64,000 nt of DNA from Terana coerulea. Taxonomy: Eukaryota; Basidiomycota; Agaricomycetes; Polyporales; Phanerochaetaceae. Positions 47,567 to 60,192 of this stretch are shown piece by piece. The stretch spans positions 1 through 64,000 of the forward strand of contig JAKOGH010001220.1 of NCBI GenBank assembly GCA_024811115.1, in the 5' to 3' direction. The notes below the pieces were generated by a model that saw only the letters and a program-made list of their open reading frames with translations, was not told the DNA's origin and ran no database searches. Every line of letters begins with the position of its first letter. The stretch's first letter is position 1. Made by a program: the position numbers and the translations under genes.

Positions 47567-48812
47567 GGTGTAGCAATAGTGTATACACTGCGGTCAGGAA
47601 TGGAAGTGAGTTACTTTATTTCCGGCTTTCCGAGTGAATAGCACGAAGTCAGAGAGGATGGCTACGCGAGGAAGCAGACTTGAATTGTGAGTCGTTCTGA
47701 TTTAGGGTCTAATGAGATTTTTGCCTGACAAATGCCGCACACAGCTGAGGGAGCGTTTTTCGGCATGCTGTTGAACGTTGACAGTGAGGACCGCTGTACC
47801 CTCTGAAATGTCTAGCAGGAAATGTGCGCACGACGAGGCCATCCTAGAGGCATCCAGCCACGCAAGCTAGAGGCGACTACGTCGGACAGTTCGCTTTTCG
47901 GACCAGCGTGCACTTTATACGGAGGACCCTGGCGCTGTACATCACGGCCCCGAGGACGATCGCGTCAGCCATCAGGGTTATACCTGGCCGCCAGGAGCAT
48001 ACTCCGAGGATGAGTATGTCGTTGGCGTCGACCCTGGCAACGTCAAGATGACCCCGTGCTGTATCCTACAAATTCGCAAATATAATGCGGGCACCGAGTA
48101 TTCGGACGGCTTGACTTAGCGCTCACCACCGCTGTCGCAGAGTTGCTACGACTTGGATGCACACATCGCTGTATGTCGATTATGGAGACTGGCGGCGCCA
48201 GGTACGCTGCTTTTGAGTTGTGTGTTCTGATGAGCTCGCGCGGTGATAAATCTTGAGTATACTTCGTCAGGACCGCTTGTACGAACTGGCCGGCACAGCC
48301 ACTAGCAATCATTTGCAGCAAGCGAGGCACTGGTACTCGGTGTCCCACTGCGGTACTCTAACCGAGTGTTTAGGAATAGCGTTGACTCGTTCAATCTGCT
48401 GATTTGCAGGTAAGCGCAACTCAGCGGTTTGTGCACTCTTTTCGGAGCAACCAGGACCGCGTCATTGTGTCATAATTAACCATAATCGGCACATTGAACA
48501 AGACTGCCTCTCCGAACTTAAACTCGTCTCAGCATGCGTACTTTGCCTGGCCAATGAGTGGCGGGGCATAACGCTCTCGTCCCCGTGCTCCAGACCTAAG
48601 GCGGTGAGTACGCGCGCCGTCTCAAGCTTCTGGACCATTGCTGACGATGCTCAGGGATAGCTCGCGGACCGTGGTTCACAAGATGGTTAGCATATAAGAT
48701 GGTCGACGACGTTTGCTTTAAACGTCGGCCTCCGCCTCACATCCTCCAGGAACGGGATCCTCTCCTTCGGGACTACATATCTTACTTTGGCTGACTCGCA
48801 TTCTCTGAGCAC
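47567..48812. other. No supported gene; possible decayed sequence
   Basis: About 1.2 kb. A stretch at 47885-48117 reads without a stop and gives a charged sequence (GAVHHGPEDDRVSHQGYTWP) ending at TAG, but its upstream part is broken and no domain is recognised. It may be a gene fragment. The right end is the P450 promoter. Confidence 0.35.
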
Positions 48813-50762
48813 ATGTCTACTTCTATTCACGACCTTGGTGCCCTTGGGTACCTCTCCACTGCCGTCGCATTGGTGTATGCCCTTCTCCATGTATGGAACA
48901 GCTTGAAGAGGAAGCTAGTCGGCAACCTTCCCCCTGGTCCTGTGGGTTTACCCATCCTCGGTTAGTACTTCGCCACCAACTACTCACGTTGATACTATAT
49001 ATTGACTCTCCGTCCACCTATACTCAGGCTCTTTCCCTTTCTTGACCCACTACCCTGAGCTTATGCTCGACAAGTGGGCAAAGAAGTTCGGACCCATCTA
49101 TTCGATGTTCCTGGGGAACCAACTCTTCGTTGTGGTTTCTGACCCCCAGATTGTCAAGGACCTCGTCATTACCAATGGTTCCATCTTCTCATCTCGCAAG
49201 GAAATGTTCATGAAGTCGCAAATCATCTTCGTGCGCCGTGGCATCACCGCAACCCCCTATGACGACACCTGGTGAGCCCTTGTCTGCCTATATGCGCTGC
49301 TAAGCCATGGCTCACACCTATCTGCAGGAGGAAGCACCGTCGTTTGGCTGCTCAGTTCCTGAGCAACAAGGCCGTGGGAAACTATGTGACAGGTCTCGAG
49401 CTGGAGGTCTCCGAGATGCTGAGGAACTTGTACACCAAGGGTCACGCTGGCGAAACACCTATCAACCCCCAGCCACACGCCGGCCGTACCTCTTTGAATA
49501 ACATTTTGACCATTGCATTCGGCACCCGTACCGACACTATTGACCATCCATTGGTCGGTCACTGGCTCAAACACTCTAGGGAGTTCATGTAAGTGTTTCG
49601 CCTGCCACGGATTGTGCTTTAGTTGATTGTCCGTCCTCAGGAACTGCACCGGTCCCGTGTCTAACCTGGTCGACTTTGTCCCCTTCCTGCGTAACTTCCC
49701 CAACTGGACCATGGTTAACCGTGGAAAGAGGCTGCACCAGGGCCTCGTCGACACCTGCAGCGGTCTCATCAATGACATTGACAGGCGCATGAAGGCTGGC
49801 GAGGACGTGCCCGACTGCATGGCTAAGTTCCTGCTCAGCGTCAAGGAGGAGGAGAATCTGGACGACCTCGACATCATCTTCGTCTGCTGCGCGTTCATGA
49901 TTGGCGGTGTCGAGACAACTGCTGCTATCAAACAGTGGTTCGCCGCGCACATCCCAGCCTTCCCGCTCATGCAAGCTCGTGCCCAGCTCGAGCTTGACCG
50001 TGTCGTCGGCCGCGATCGCTTGCCTGGCCCTGAGGATGAGAAGAAGCTCCCGTACGTTCGTGCCATCATCAAGGTCCGTCTACAGATTTTTTCAATCATC
50101 TGCATACCATTGAGCTATTCATCAGGAAATTGAGCGTGTGCACAACCCCTTCTGGCTGGGTACTCCTCACCAGAGCACTGAGGACTTCACCTACCGCGGA
50201 CAGTTCATCCCTAAGGGCTCAGTCGTCATCATCAATGCTGTGAGTTCTCATTCAATGTGACTTGCCATCCAGACTCAAAAATCGGCAGTACACCATGCAC
50301 AACGATCCGCAACGCTTCCCTGAGCCCGAGAAGTTCAACGTGAGGCTTTCTAACCCTGCATTTACCAGGCCCTTTTGTTGACTGCCTGTCCTAGCCTGAC
50401 CGCTACCTTCACGACAAGTACTCTAACGCTGAGTCTGCCAACCTTGCCGACCCTTACCAGCGTGACCACTGGATGTTCGGTGCCGGGTAAGCACACATCA
50501 CTTATCCACTGCTCTGATAGTTCGTTGATCGTGCCCATGAAGCCGTCGTATCTGCCCCGGTATCCCACTCGCGGAGCAGGAGATTTTCCTCGCCGTCGCT
50601 GGCATGCTTTGGGCGTTCAACATGCAGCAGCTGCCCGGCGAGCCCATTGACCTCAAGGAGTACGACGGTCTCTCCGGCCGTTCTCCCATGCCCTTCCGCA
50701 TCAAGATGGTTCCCCGCCACAACAAGGTTGCGGAGGTGCTTGGCCTCACGGAGAAGAACTAA
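48813..50762 (+). CDS. Cytochrome P450 monooxygenase
   Basis: Microsomal class II P450 inserting one oxygen atom into an organic substrate with electrons from P450 reductase; the substrate is unknown. An N-terminal membrane anchor (LSTAVALVYALLHVW) is followed by the proline-rich hinge LPPGPVGLPILG. The I-helix region is FMIGGVETTAA (the usual AGG.ET with Ile for Ala). The K-helix ExxR is EIER in KEIERVHNPFWLGTPH, then PQRFPEPEKFNPDRY. The heme loop FGAGRRICPG is created by splicing 50489..GG onto CCGTCG. At least seven exons join without frame errors, ending VLGLTEKN with TAA at 50760. Length is about 510 residues, normal for the family. No biosynthetic partners lie next to it, so a housekeeping or detoxification role is as likely as secondary metabolism. 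Confidence 0.93.
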
Positions 50763-51102
50763 AGAACGACTACGCTTCTACTACTGGACGTCTACTACAC
50801 TCATTTCTTCCGGAACGCATGTGAACCTAAGTCCGCATACATAATGTGTACCAAAAGCTGGATAGACTTCTAGATTACAATATCACCACGAGTGCGGCGT
50901 ATTTCTCAGTACACCGTCCGTATCCGACCTGCCTCAGTGGGAAAGTTGTTTGTAGGTGGCACTGTCCCAAATTTCATCCACACTACATAATTGAAAGACC
51001 ATGATCTCGATTATACGACAGACACTACATGGATATCGCTCATTAGGCTAACGTTACACTACCCCTCGACCCGTAATCCAATACCCAATAAAAACAATAA
51101 AT
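50763..51102. other. Convergent intergenic, nothing seen
   Basis: 340 bp between the convergent P450 and LCB1 genes, presumably both 3' ends. AATAAAAAC near 51088 could be part of polyadenylation signalling. Confidence 0.4.
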
Positions 51103-53009
51103 CTATCTACGCCTTCCGACGACCTTGATAAAGGCAGCCTTGACCACGCTCGCCGCCTTCTCGCAATCCTTCTTGTTCAGAGCAGCAGTAACCGCCAGCC
51201 TCAAGCTCGGCCTGACCTCGACAAGTTCCTGGCCACGCAGACGCTTCGCCCGAGTAACCAGAACACCCTGTGCAATGCACTCGTCTACAATGTCTTGTAA
51301 AAGTTTCTCCTCGAGTTCCGCATCAAACACCTCCGCATCTCTAGGGTGAGGCGAATGAGGATTCGAGAGCTTGCCAGAAGCTGAGCCCAGCGATGGTGAG
51401 TACGGCGTCAGCGTCGGCGTCGCATTAGGCAGTAGATATGTAGGCGACGGCATGCGGACTTGAAGGTGGATCATGGGGGATGCCGGGTGGGAAGGGATGG
51501 AAATGTATTCAACCCTGTCCAGAATTGCGCGTACAGCACGAGTGTTATCCTGCAGGGTGCTGAGGATGGAGGGTGTGCTGCGCAGGATGTTGATGCCCTC
51601 GGAAGCCGCCACACTCAGGAGCGGCGGCATGGCCGCGGAGAATACGAATGAAGTACCATTAATACGCTAGGGGTGATACTGAGTCACATGGTGTCTCAGA
51701 GCGTGGATAATAAACGTACCTGGTGGTTCACAACAACGTTTGTGCCAGCGCAGAAACCACCGCATGCGGTCAAACCATTAGCAAGCGATCCCACGAGCAT
51801 GTCAACCTGTGATGCCTTTTGGACGGTAAGGTCGGTATATCACGAGCGAGTGAAACTAAACATACCGGTACGTTATACAACTCAGTCAAGCCACGTCCAG
51901 TCCTGCCCACGCTGCCAAAAGATACACTCTCGTCGAGAATCAGACGGTACTTGTACTTCATCTTCAGTTCAACCTGCGCAATGATGAGCCATCAAGGAAT
52001 CCAAGGAGCGTAACGAAGGCTTACCAGCTTCGGCAAGTCAGACATAGCACCATCGTGGTCGAAAATACCCTCCGTGACAATGAACCGGCGCGTGAGGGCT
52101 CCCTTCTTCTTGCGTCTCTCCTTCTCTATACTTTCGAGAACATGCTCAAGGCTCCTCATGTCATTATGGTCATACCAGCGAATTGTCGAACGGGAGATTT
52201 GCAGGCCCTTCTGGATAGCGAAATTGCATCCCCGGTCTGCAACGATAATATCGCCTCGCTTGCAAAATGCCGGGATAACGGCGGGTATCGTCGAGAATGC
52301 TTGAGCATAGATGATGGCGGACTCCGTGCCAAGAAAATCTGCGATGTCTTTTTCCAGTTGGATATGGACGTCTTGCCAACGTACAGCATTAAGTTGTCTG
52401 GAATACCACAGTAACCGCCGAACACACCTTGAGTACCGTAGAAACCCGGAGGACCGCAGCTTCCCAGCCCATACTTGACCAGAGTTTCAATAGACCTCTC
52501 CTTTATAGTTTCGTTGCCAGCTAGACCAGTGAAATTGTAGCTGGCGAGGTTCGTGACAGTCTTGCCATTGGACAACTTGGGCTTCGGTCCTGTCGGTCCG
52601 ACGATGACAGGCCCGTTCATAATCTCTGCCTGCTCCCTCTCATCTAAAGGTGCCGCCAATGGTTCCGGTATCCATTCGTCTACTAGTTCGTCGACTTCCT
52701 GTGCGACAGAGGAGTCGTGAGACATGCATCCAACGACAGCTCTACTCAAATGCATACCTTTTCGTCAAATTTGATGAAATGCTTTCCAGAGTTGTCCGCT
52801 CGCGTCCGCGACTGTAACAGCGTACGGATGGCGAAGAGAACTAGGATGATTTCTAGAATCGTTCGTCCGGGGTCGTTCTGGTGGGATGACTTGACATAAC
52901 GACCTATGACAGCAGAACCAGGTATCTTGTAGAAAGTCGTTTCAACGGCGGCATATGAGTGAGAAAGAAACGAGAAGAGAGGCTCCAAGCTCGCCGACGT
53001 GGTGCTCAT
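51103..53009 (-). CDS. LCB1: Serine palmitoyltransferase subunit LCB1
   Basis: Non-catalytic subunit of serine palmitoyltransferase, which condenses serine and palmitoyl-CoA at the ER to start sphingolipid synthesis. The N-terminal exon has a membrane helix ([16 protein letters not shown]). Then come [79 protein letters not shown] and [19 protein letters not shown]. The segment matching the PLP-lysine loop reads [18 protein letters not shown] without a lysine, which identifies LCB1 rather than catalytic LCB2. The C-terminus ends [11 protein letters not shown]. Exon joins checked keep frame. The gene is complete. Its partner LCB2 is not in this window. Confidence 0.93.
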
Positions 53010-53180
53010 CTTGCCACGGCGGGGGTGGTGGTAGAGAGCAAGAGATCAAGCCAGTGATATTCCACAAATATACACGCGCGCTTCACGAGGTCAACATTCA
53101 ACTTCGACTTCGACGCCGACAACGACGACCCGCGACGCGACAACGACGAGCCTGGGCTGTGACTCGTCGTGGCAGGCGAT

Positions 53181-55669
53181 ATGGCTTCCTCTCCGTCGCA
53201 CAGATCTACTGCGTCCACCTCTCAGACACGTCTCGCACCGCCTACTCCTGACCAGCGGCCCAGGAGAATGACCTCCCTTCACTGCCGCCTCCCTGCACCC
53301 CTTGACCTTGTTAGTAATCTACTCGAAACGTATTTGCAGAAATCTTTAATTAATGTATGAGCAGCCAGAAGCGGTGAATTACAATGGCCAAGGACGTAGG
53401 CCACCGTCGCCTCTACGCAATGCATTTACCGCGGATCACGAGGCAGACGACGTTAGCATGGATGGATCCGACCCTGGCTTCGACGATTCACAGGATTGGG
53501 GACCTAGGCCGACATCACCCTCACCATCCATCGGCCAGTTTGCTGCGAACTTCGCGCAGAGAGTCAACTCGCTGGTTGGCAACATATCTACCCCACGAAC
53601 GCCTCATTTACCCACGGACGAAGAGCTCGAGGCTGAGGCAGAGCGCGAAAGGGATCGAAGCAGACGTGAAGCCGAGCGCATACTGACCCGGGAGGCGGAG
53701 ACAAAACGCCTGGAAGAGCGGGTCCTCGCAATGCTGGATAACGACATGAGAAGAACCATGACCCCTCCGCAAGCCCCAGCTATGTCGCCGCAACCTCAGC
53801 CTCCGTCTCCATCTGGCTCCAACAAGGAGGGGACGGGCTGGCTATCTGCTTTCAAGATCAAGAGCAAGCTCACACCCACCAAGGAACTCACACCAGCTCA
53901 ACAGATCATACACGAAACGAAAGTCCGTGACAAGGAGATGGAAAAGGAGGAGAAGAAACTCGAGAAAGAGAAGAAGGAAATGGAGAAGGAGATGAAGAAG
54001 ATCGTCAAGAAACAAAGCAAGCAGAGGAGCGGCGATTGGCCTGCCTCACCGGAAGGCAAGTTTAACGACCCTGCGTTTATGAAGTTGCAATCGCCCCCGC
54101 GACAGTCTCCAGCACCGCCCCGCCCAATGAGTTCTTCATCGAACCTTGGTACACCTCCGAGGCAACTGAGCATGCCCCCGAGCCTTGCTCCATCACCTAT
54201 GCGTCCCGATGGCCGGGCTTCATCTCCTGGACGCTCAGGTCCCCCACTGTACGCTCAGTTCAACGCTGAGGGAGCGCTGGATGTTCCTACCACACTGTTG
54301 ACCATTGCAACGCGGTTTGAGAAGTTGGAGAGGTGGACGGTTGGTCATGTTCGTGCATTGGAAGAACGGATGGACGACGTCGAACGGTGGCTCGTGGAGA
54401 AGGAGAAGGATAAAGAGGCTCAGGCACAGTCTGGCTCCGGAACTGTCATGAGGCATCAGACCGGAGAACCTGCAACCTTGGAAGCCGCCATTCATGAGCT
54501 CAGGGACGAGCTGGCGGAAGTACAAGGTCGCATTGGCGAACTTGGTAGGGGAGATGGCAAAGGCGGTTATCGCTCCGGGCAATCTAGCGTCTGGGCCATC
54601 GCGCAGCTCTGCAGCGATCGGCCGAGCACCGTCTGCAAGCTCTTCAGTTGCTGTTCGGTCTATCTCGAGCTCGGTCTCAACTGCCCCACGCACATCGACC
54701 CCACCCAGGAAAGAGGCCAGCCTCTCACCAGTCACTACACCCTCCGTGCCATCTGCGTCTTCCAGAACCCGACTTCCATACCCCACAGGAGATTACGCCA
54801 CGCCTCCTGGCAGTGTACATCTTAACCACAGCGCTTTCTCACCGACGGGTTCACCGCCTACTCAAGACGAGCTCGGTCGCCGCGTCTCCATCTCCGGTTT
54901 GCCCAGTGACACAGACTACTTCCCTTCTTTTGGAAATTCCCCATCAGGTGGGCCTTCGTCGCAGGCTGCGAGTCCGCCGTCTCTTCCACCACCGCCTTTG
55001 CGTGCAGACTTCAGGCAAGCCAGCGTCAGTCCAACTCCCAGAAAGCGCTATACGGTTGCCCTCGGCGAACCTATCACTGGTCCGACAGCGGAGCGTGGCC
55101 GAGATCGCGATTCTTATGAACGACCACAGACGCCTCGCTCGCGCACCAACTCGCAGGACTACGGCGGCAATATGTTCTCCACGTCTCCGGTACCCATGTC
55201 CACTGGGTTGGACACTACGGATGACGAGTCCGATCGTGAAGAAACGATTGGCAAAGCTGCCGCTCGGCACTCCGGGCTTTCGATACCCAAGTTCAAAGGG
55301 CAGGAGAGTGACAGGAGCGCACAGCTGTCGCCATCCCAAGGATCCCAGCCAGGGAGACGCCGCCCAGTGTCGATGTACAGCACTCCAGCATCGTCCATGC
55401 ACAACCTCGCTGCGCCAGCCCCGATTCGGCCTCTCAACACACGTCTCCGTTCGCGGTCTCGCTCGACAGACAAATTTGGCGCTGAGAGCGACTCGAGTAG
55501 TATTCCCCCTACGCCAACCTCTGGCAGGTTTGTTGATCCACTCTTGGTGCGCCGGCAGACAAAGGAGGCACAGGCGAGTGCAGTGCCACCCGCTCCGAAG
55601 GTCATGGCCGGAAAACCGAAGGTTCCTGTCGGGCAGCTGGTCGCTTTCTTCAACCAGGACAAGGTGTAG
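53181..55669 (+). CDS. Coiled-coil, Ser/Pro-rich protein of unknown function
   Basis: I do not recognise a named family. The first exon (MASSPSHRSTAST..) appears to end at GTTAGT (about 53312), and the next begins QPEAVNYNGQGRRPPSP near 53359; both joins are tentative. The body has a charged coiled coil at about codons 130-170 (EAEAERERDRSRREAERIL), a highly charged Lys/Glu helix (KEMEKEEKKLEKEKKEMEKE), and a conserved-looking helix (PTTLLTIATRFEKLERWTVG, then ALEERMDDVERWL). A 45-bp intron (GTAGGGG..CTAG, about 54546-54590) joins IGELA to SGPSRSSAAIG, resolving an apparent frame change. The C-terminal 350 residues are Ser/Pro/Arg-rich and probably disordered and phosphorylated. It may be a scaffold or cytoskeletal protein; that is a guess. 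Confidence 0.7.
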
Positions 55670-55990
55670 CGATTGTCTTCGTCCACCCAAGTTTCAGTGG
55701 GATCTTTGTCTCTCTCCGTTATCGCGCCGTTGAGCTGTCGCACATATCACGTCGCTGTCCTATACCCCTTTGCTTACGCAGAGTTTCTTGTATCTGATGC
55801 TGGATTTATCTTTCACGAATACGTACATGACGGTGTCACGATCTATATCCACGACTTGTAATGAACAGTGTTGTGTTGATGAAGTGGAAGAAATGTGCCA
55901 TTAAAAAGCAGCTGTCATACATTTATCACTGACGGTATAAAGCGCATACAGTCGCAAAGTTTATGCGGTTCCGACCACCCAGGGGCCCAC
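55670..55990. other. Convergent intergenic, nothing seen
   Basis: 320 bp of probable 3' untranslated sequence between convergent genes. Confidence 0.45.
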
Positions 55991-57211
55991 CTATTCCTTC
56001 TCGTGATTACGCGATATATCTGGAAATTTCGACTGAACCCCCCTGGCAGATTGGGCCACGTCCCAAGCAACGCGCATAACGTGCCAGATCTTCTGATCTG
56101 AGACACCCAATTCCATCATGCAGACGCAAGTCTCGTAAATCCTCTCGATTGATTTGTGGATGACGGTAGGGGGCAAAGTCAAGGCACTTGTGCGGCTCGC
56201 TGCCAGCATCCACGTCTTGTAGTCCAATCGCATGTTCGGTGCAGGCAAGCGCGGTACGAGCGACTGCATCAGCTGGACGTGGTTCCCGGTGTAGAAGAAG
56301 TTCAGGAGCGGGATGACGAGCTTGGGGTCGCGTACGCGAACGGTGAGAACGGGTAAGCGCAGCGAAGAGAGGGCGACGGTGGTTTCCTGGGGAGCACCGG
56401 GGTCGTGGACTTCTTCCTTCTTAACGAATTCGATCTTGCGCTCTCCCTTGGGATATGCCTTGATGTTACTGCAGTACATCGCGAGTACAAAGGCGTGAAC
56501 TGGGTAGATCATCACTGTGCGATACTCTCGGTCGGGCCTGGCCCATGAGGCCGATCGCCGTTGAACCAACGCCAAGTAATGCGTTGCGCAACTACTGAGG
56601 GTGTAGTCGTCCACGACCACTTCCAGCTCTTTGGGCAAGACGGCGCTCGGTGTCCCGGTGAAAAACGTAGTCACCCAGCCACCAAGTCTAAAGTTTCATA
56701 CGTAAGAACGCGTTGATACCGTAAGCCATGTCAGCGCACCTGTAGTCGGCACTTGAGGCCCAAACAGCAGTCTTCAAGAGCTCCAAAGGCATATGCGCGA
56801 ACGATGGTTCGAGGCTATGCAGCAGCTCTAAGTCGACCCCTGGAGTAGCGTGCTGGGGAAGCTTTTGGAGCCACTCTTGAAACTTGCCAGAGGCCCAATA
56901 TTCGCCGGTCTGAATCATATTCCACTTCGGGGCACTATTCCACACGCGTTTAGGAAAGGCAGCCTTCGTTTCGCCACTTGGACCTCGAATCCCTGCAAGT
57001 CCTCCCCACCAACGACCATTCCTTCGCGGAAGCGGCGTCTTCTCTTGCCCTGTCGGATGACGGACCGAGATATCTTGAGAGACGCGGCCGCCGAGGGTAA
57101 GTGAGGGGGACGCGAGAGGAGGTTAGGATTCTTGATCACTGCCACGGCCGCCGAGGGCAAGTGACGGGGACGCGGGAGGAGGTTAGGATTCTTGATCACT
57201 GCCACGGCCAT
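55991..57211 (-). CDS. clp1: Clp1-like (clampless) sexual development protein
   Basis: Resembles basidiomycete Clp1, which in Coprinopsis acts downstream of the A mating-type homeodomain proteins in clamp-cell formation and in Ustilago is needed for dikaryon proliferation; its biochemical role is unclear. Conserved blocks are NMIQTGEYWASGKFQEWLQ, LEPSFAHMPLELLKTAVWAS, YRCADMAYGINAFL, VVDDYTLSSCATHYLALVQR and YRTVMIYPVHAFVLAMYC. The start at 57211 has a strong Kozak context (CCCACCATGG). A 20-residue unit (VAVIKNPNLL..LPSAA) is tandemly duplicated at the very N-terminus. As given the frame breaks twice. Near 56952, RRLPF joins PKRVWNSAPKWN only with one extra C. Near 56690, RMKL meets a stop unless one T of a TTT run is removed, giving RLGGWVTTFF. 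Assembly indels are the likelier explanation. Confidence 0.8.
57087..57206. repeat. 2 x 60-bp tandem duplication in the Clp1-like N-terminus
   Basis: Two adjacent 60-bp units (57087-57146 and 57147-57206) differ at only a few positions. Each is exactly 20 codons in the Clp1-like frame, so the duplication lengthens the protein without disrupting it. Confidence 0.85.
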
Positions 57212-58718
57212 GGTGGGTGGCAATGGTCGAACTGGGAAAGGGCTCTGAGCGGGTTGTTGCCTCTCGGTGCTGAAAGGGTCTGGTATAAGTACCCGAGCGG
57301 CGCAAAAGAGTGCATTGTTCTGCGTACGCGTGTTTCGGCACCTGTTAGACGTCGAGAGGCGCAACGACGATTGGAAACTGCCTTTCATGGGACAAGCCAA
57401 AGGCGCGCCCACAGTGCCAAACAAACAGTGTGTACACAGTTGCCCATGTGAAGACCTTGTTAAACGTCGGGTTTCCTTGTTCTTGAGCTCCGAATATTCT
57501 GAAACAGAGCAACAGAGCAACCGTCGTAGCTGAAAACAACGAAGCAGTGAAGTCAGGACCAATGCAAGTTAGGCTTAGAGTGAGCGTCTAGCTCGGAGAG
57601 ACAAAGGAACGCACGTCAATCCTCCGCAACTGGTACGAAAAGCTATATTGAGCAATGCAGATCTTCTTGGCTTCCTTCAAGAGTTTCTGTGAATGTCTTA
57701 GGTAAACTCTGGTCGTGGCTGTGACAGACATGAGGCCCGTGAGAAAGTTGCCCCAACAGTAATATGGACATTCTCAGTCGTAAGAGACATTTCAGATATG
57801 CTAGAGACAAGCTAAACCATTATTGAACGATCATGGGGCAAAGTATCAGGAAGGAATGGCCATAATATAACGCGAGTACATCAGGACGTACAGCCATAGT
57901 CACGTCGCGGTGGGCAGTGATTTAAATGCAAAGCATCGACGTCCTGCCAGTCCATCCAGTAAGCTGAGAAGGATAAATTATTTGGGATAGTATTCAGCTG
58001 GAATGCAAGAAGAACACAGTTGGATGATGGGGCTCCGAGCTGAATCCGCCTGTGAGTTGACACTGGCGTGAACAAACAAGCGATATTTCCAGGACATGAA
58101 AATACTCACCGCTGTTACGGTTAAAGTCGAAGCTGATCGTCGTGAGATAAAACATCTCCTATGATTAAAACGATTTGTCCGTTTTGCTGATTCCTCTGCA
58201 AGTCCAACCAGCGAGATGCATCATGGCAGTGAGCAAGCGTCGAACCGTGCGAAATATGCGAAAACGTTAACGCCACAATGCTTTTGGATAGCGCCCAAAT
58301 GCTGAGGAGGCGCCTATTTGCAGGGAACTGCAAGCGGGGCCGAAGGCCCGAATTCACAGGTGATTGCTGGAACAAGCTTGAGAGTTACAATTTGGGAAAT
58401 ATGCTACTACCTGCTTAGGCTTTCCAATACTTTGAAATATATTCAGAGGTTTTTCCGCATGTTACCTGGCTTGTTCGATCAGTTGCCGGGCTGCTATAGT
58501 GCCTCCAAGTCCATCCAGCTTTGTCTGATGTCCGCGACTCCGGTGTACGTTTGATCGGAAGCAAATTCCCATAATACAAAGCACTCATACTGTTTATTGC
58601 CCATACATAGGACCTCAGATTGTCTGAAATAATGGAGGGTAGACGCCAATAGACACTACACCACGTCCTGCGGCTTTGTGCAACAGTAAGCTCGTCAAAC
58701 CTCCACTAACCGCATTGC
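57212..58718. other. No recognisable gene (57212-58718)
   Basis: About 1.5 kb upstream of the Clp1-like gene. Frames of up to 116 codons overlap on both strands without domains. A long regulatory upstream region would be plausible for a developmental gene, but no binding site could be identified. Confidence 0.4.
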
Positions 58719-60192
58719 TCATCCAATCAGGATACCTCCACAATCAATACCAGCAACTGTCATCAGACCGAATCCCATGTCGATTGCCCATAAACTAAGG
58801 CAGCCATCTTGTCGGCTATAGACACGGGGCGTCCGGGAATCGCTCCGAACTTTAAGATGAAGTCCGGGAAGATACTTGTGCTGGAACAACGATGCGCGTC
58901 GCCAAACCTTGAGCACTAGCTCTCTGAACGTGCCCTCGTCGTGCAGCGGTCCCAGCGCGTAGTACAGGCCGCGAAGCAGCGCCTGATCAATGCGCCTCCA
59001 ATCCGCGTGCTTGAACTGATAACCGTGGACTACGTGAAGCGTTATGGACTGAAGCGCTTTGTTGGAGCTTGCAGAGAGCGTTGCCAGCAGCCGCCAGCAG
59101 GCCATCCAGGCGCCGTTCTCCACATCTGCAGCGTTGTACTTGGCGTGGAGATGAAGGGTACGGAGAGCTGTGCAGCATGAGAGATCGATCAAAGCAGAGT
59201 TAATCGTCCCTGGCCGTCGCAAAGCATAGTGAATTCAGAATGTCACGCGCAAGATAGATGAGTACTCACTGCCACAATCAACACTGAAGGAAAGTTGGTG
59301 GATGGTGGGACCAACAGCCCGAAACACACGGCACAATAGATGCTGTGAAACTTCTATCTTCTCCATGTTCAGCGTACGCAGGTTCCGCACTGCGGAAGAG
59401 GTCAAGATATTGGTCCATACCTGCCCTTCCGGGTTGGAAATCATAGTAACCGAATGGACAGCAGTTTGAGACGGGATCAAGGAGTGAATTAGGTCAGAAG
59501 CTCGTCGAGTACTGTATTCCTGAATGTAAAACCCGACAGTGACATCTGATATTTGAGCGAAACATCTGAGCAGTTCGGAAGGGGAGATTGCTGGGTGGCA
59601 TAGACCATGAAAACCAGACAGCTCCAAAGTCCGGATAGAGGAGATCTGAGGTATAGCTGGGGTGGCATGAAAGGGACCTGTCGGGAAAACATCCTGTAGA
59701 ACGACGTGCTTCAGGTTTGGGATGTGAGAGACCATAGAAACTAAGAGAGATGAATGGACACCACTGGTCCCATTCGAAAAGGTGTAGAGCGTAAGCGTAA
59801 GCTTCTTGACAGTAACTGCGATGTCTGGGGAGCGCTGGAGAAAACCGTGAAGCATGGGCAAGGTTTTGTAAGGAGTGGTGGGGTGTCCTCCGGCGCAGTT
59901 TGGGCAATTTGCTACCGAGCTGACCTCCCAACCTGTAACAAAGTCGAGGGAGGCAAAGTCATACCCGGCATTGATAGCGGGTGGTGTATCAACGCTGCTT
60001 CAAAAGAGTAGGATATATGCTGGAATAGGTGGCGTCGGGCCTGTAGGCTCCATGCGCGTGAAACCAGTGTGCATGACAGTGCGTCTTCCAGAAACGGTTT
60101 TGACTTGGTAGATGAACTTTCGGAGTTTAGGGTCTCTGTCGGTGTTAAGCTCGGCAAGAACGCAATCTATGAGCTCGGGAGGTAGTTGAGCC
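58719..60192 (-). CDS. F-box-like / leucine-rich-type protein (possibly frameshifted)
   Basis: Resembles the large basidiomycete family of F-box-like proteins thought to recruit targets to SCF ubiquitin ligases. The ATG at 60192 gives MAQLPPELIDCVLAELNTD, an F-box-like start. The usual second half (ALSCTLVSRAWSLQARRHLF) lies in another frame after about 60125, so an indel or unrecognised intron is implied. The body (59235-59861) shows leucine-rich strands such as IPNLKHVVLQDVFP and IRTLELSGFHGL. An intron (GTGAGT..GCCAG, near 59220-59265) joins VDCG to RTINSALIDLSCCTALRTLHL. The last exon ends at 58719. Such genes are numerous and decay often, so a real pseudogene is possible here. Confidence 0.6.

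Noticed and set aside
16839..50762. Secondary-metabolite cluster from SDR, O-methyltransferases and P450
   Set aside because: The genes are spread over 34 kb with transposons and housekeeping genes between them, and no core synthase is present.
54541..54600. Frameshift in the coiled-coil protein
   Set aside because: A GTAGGGG..CTAG intron with matching phase explains the frame change.
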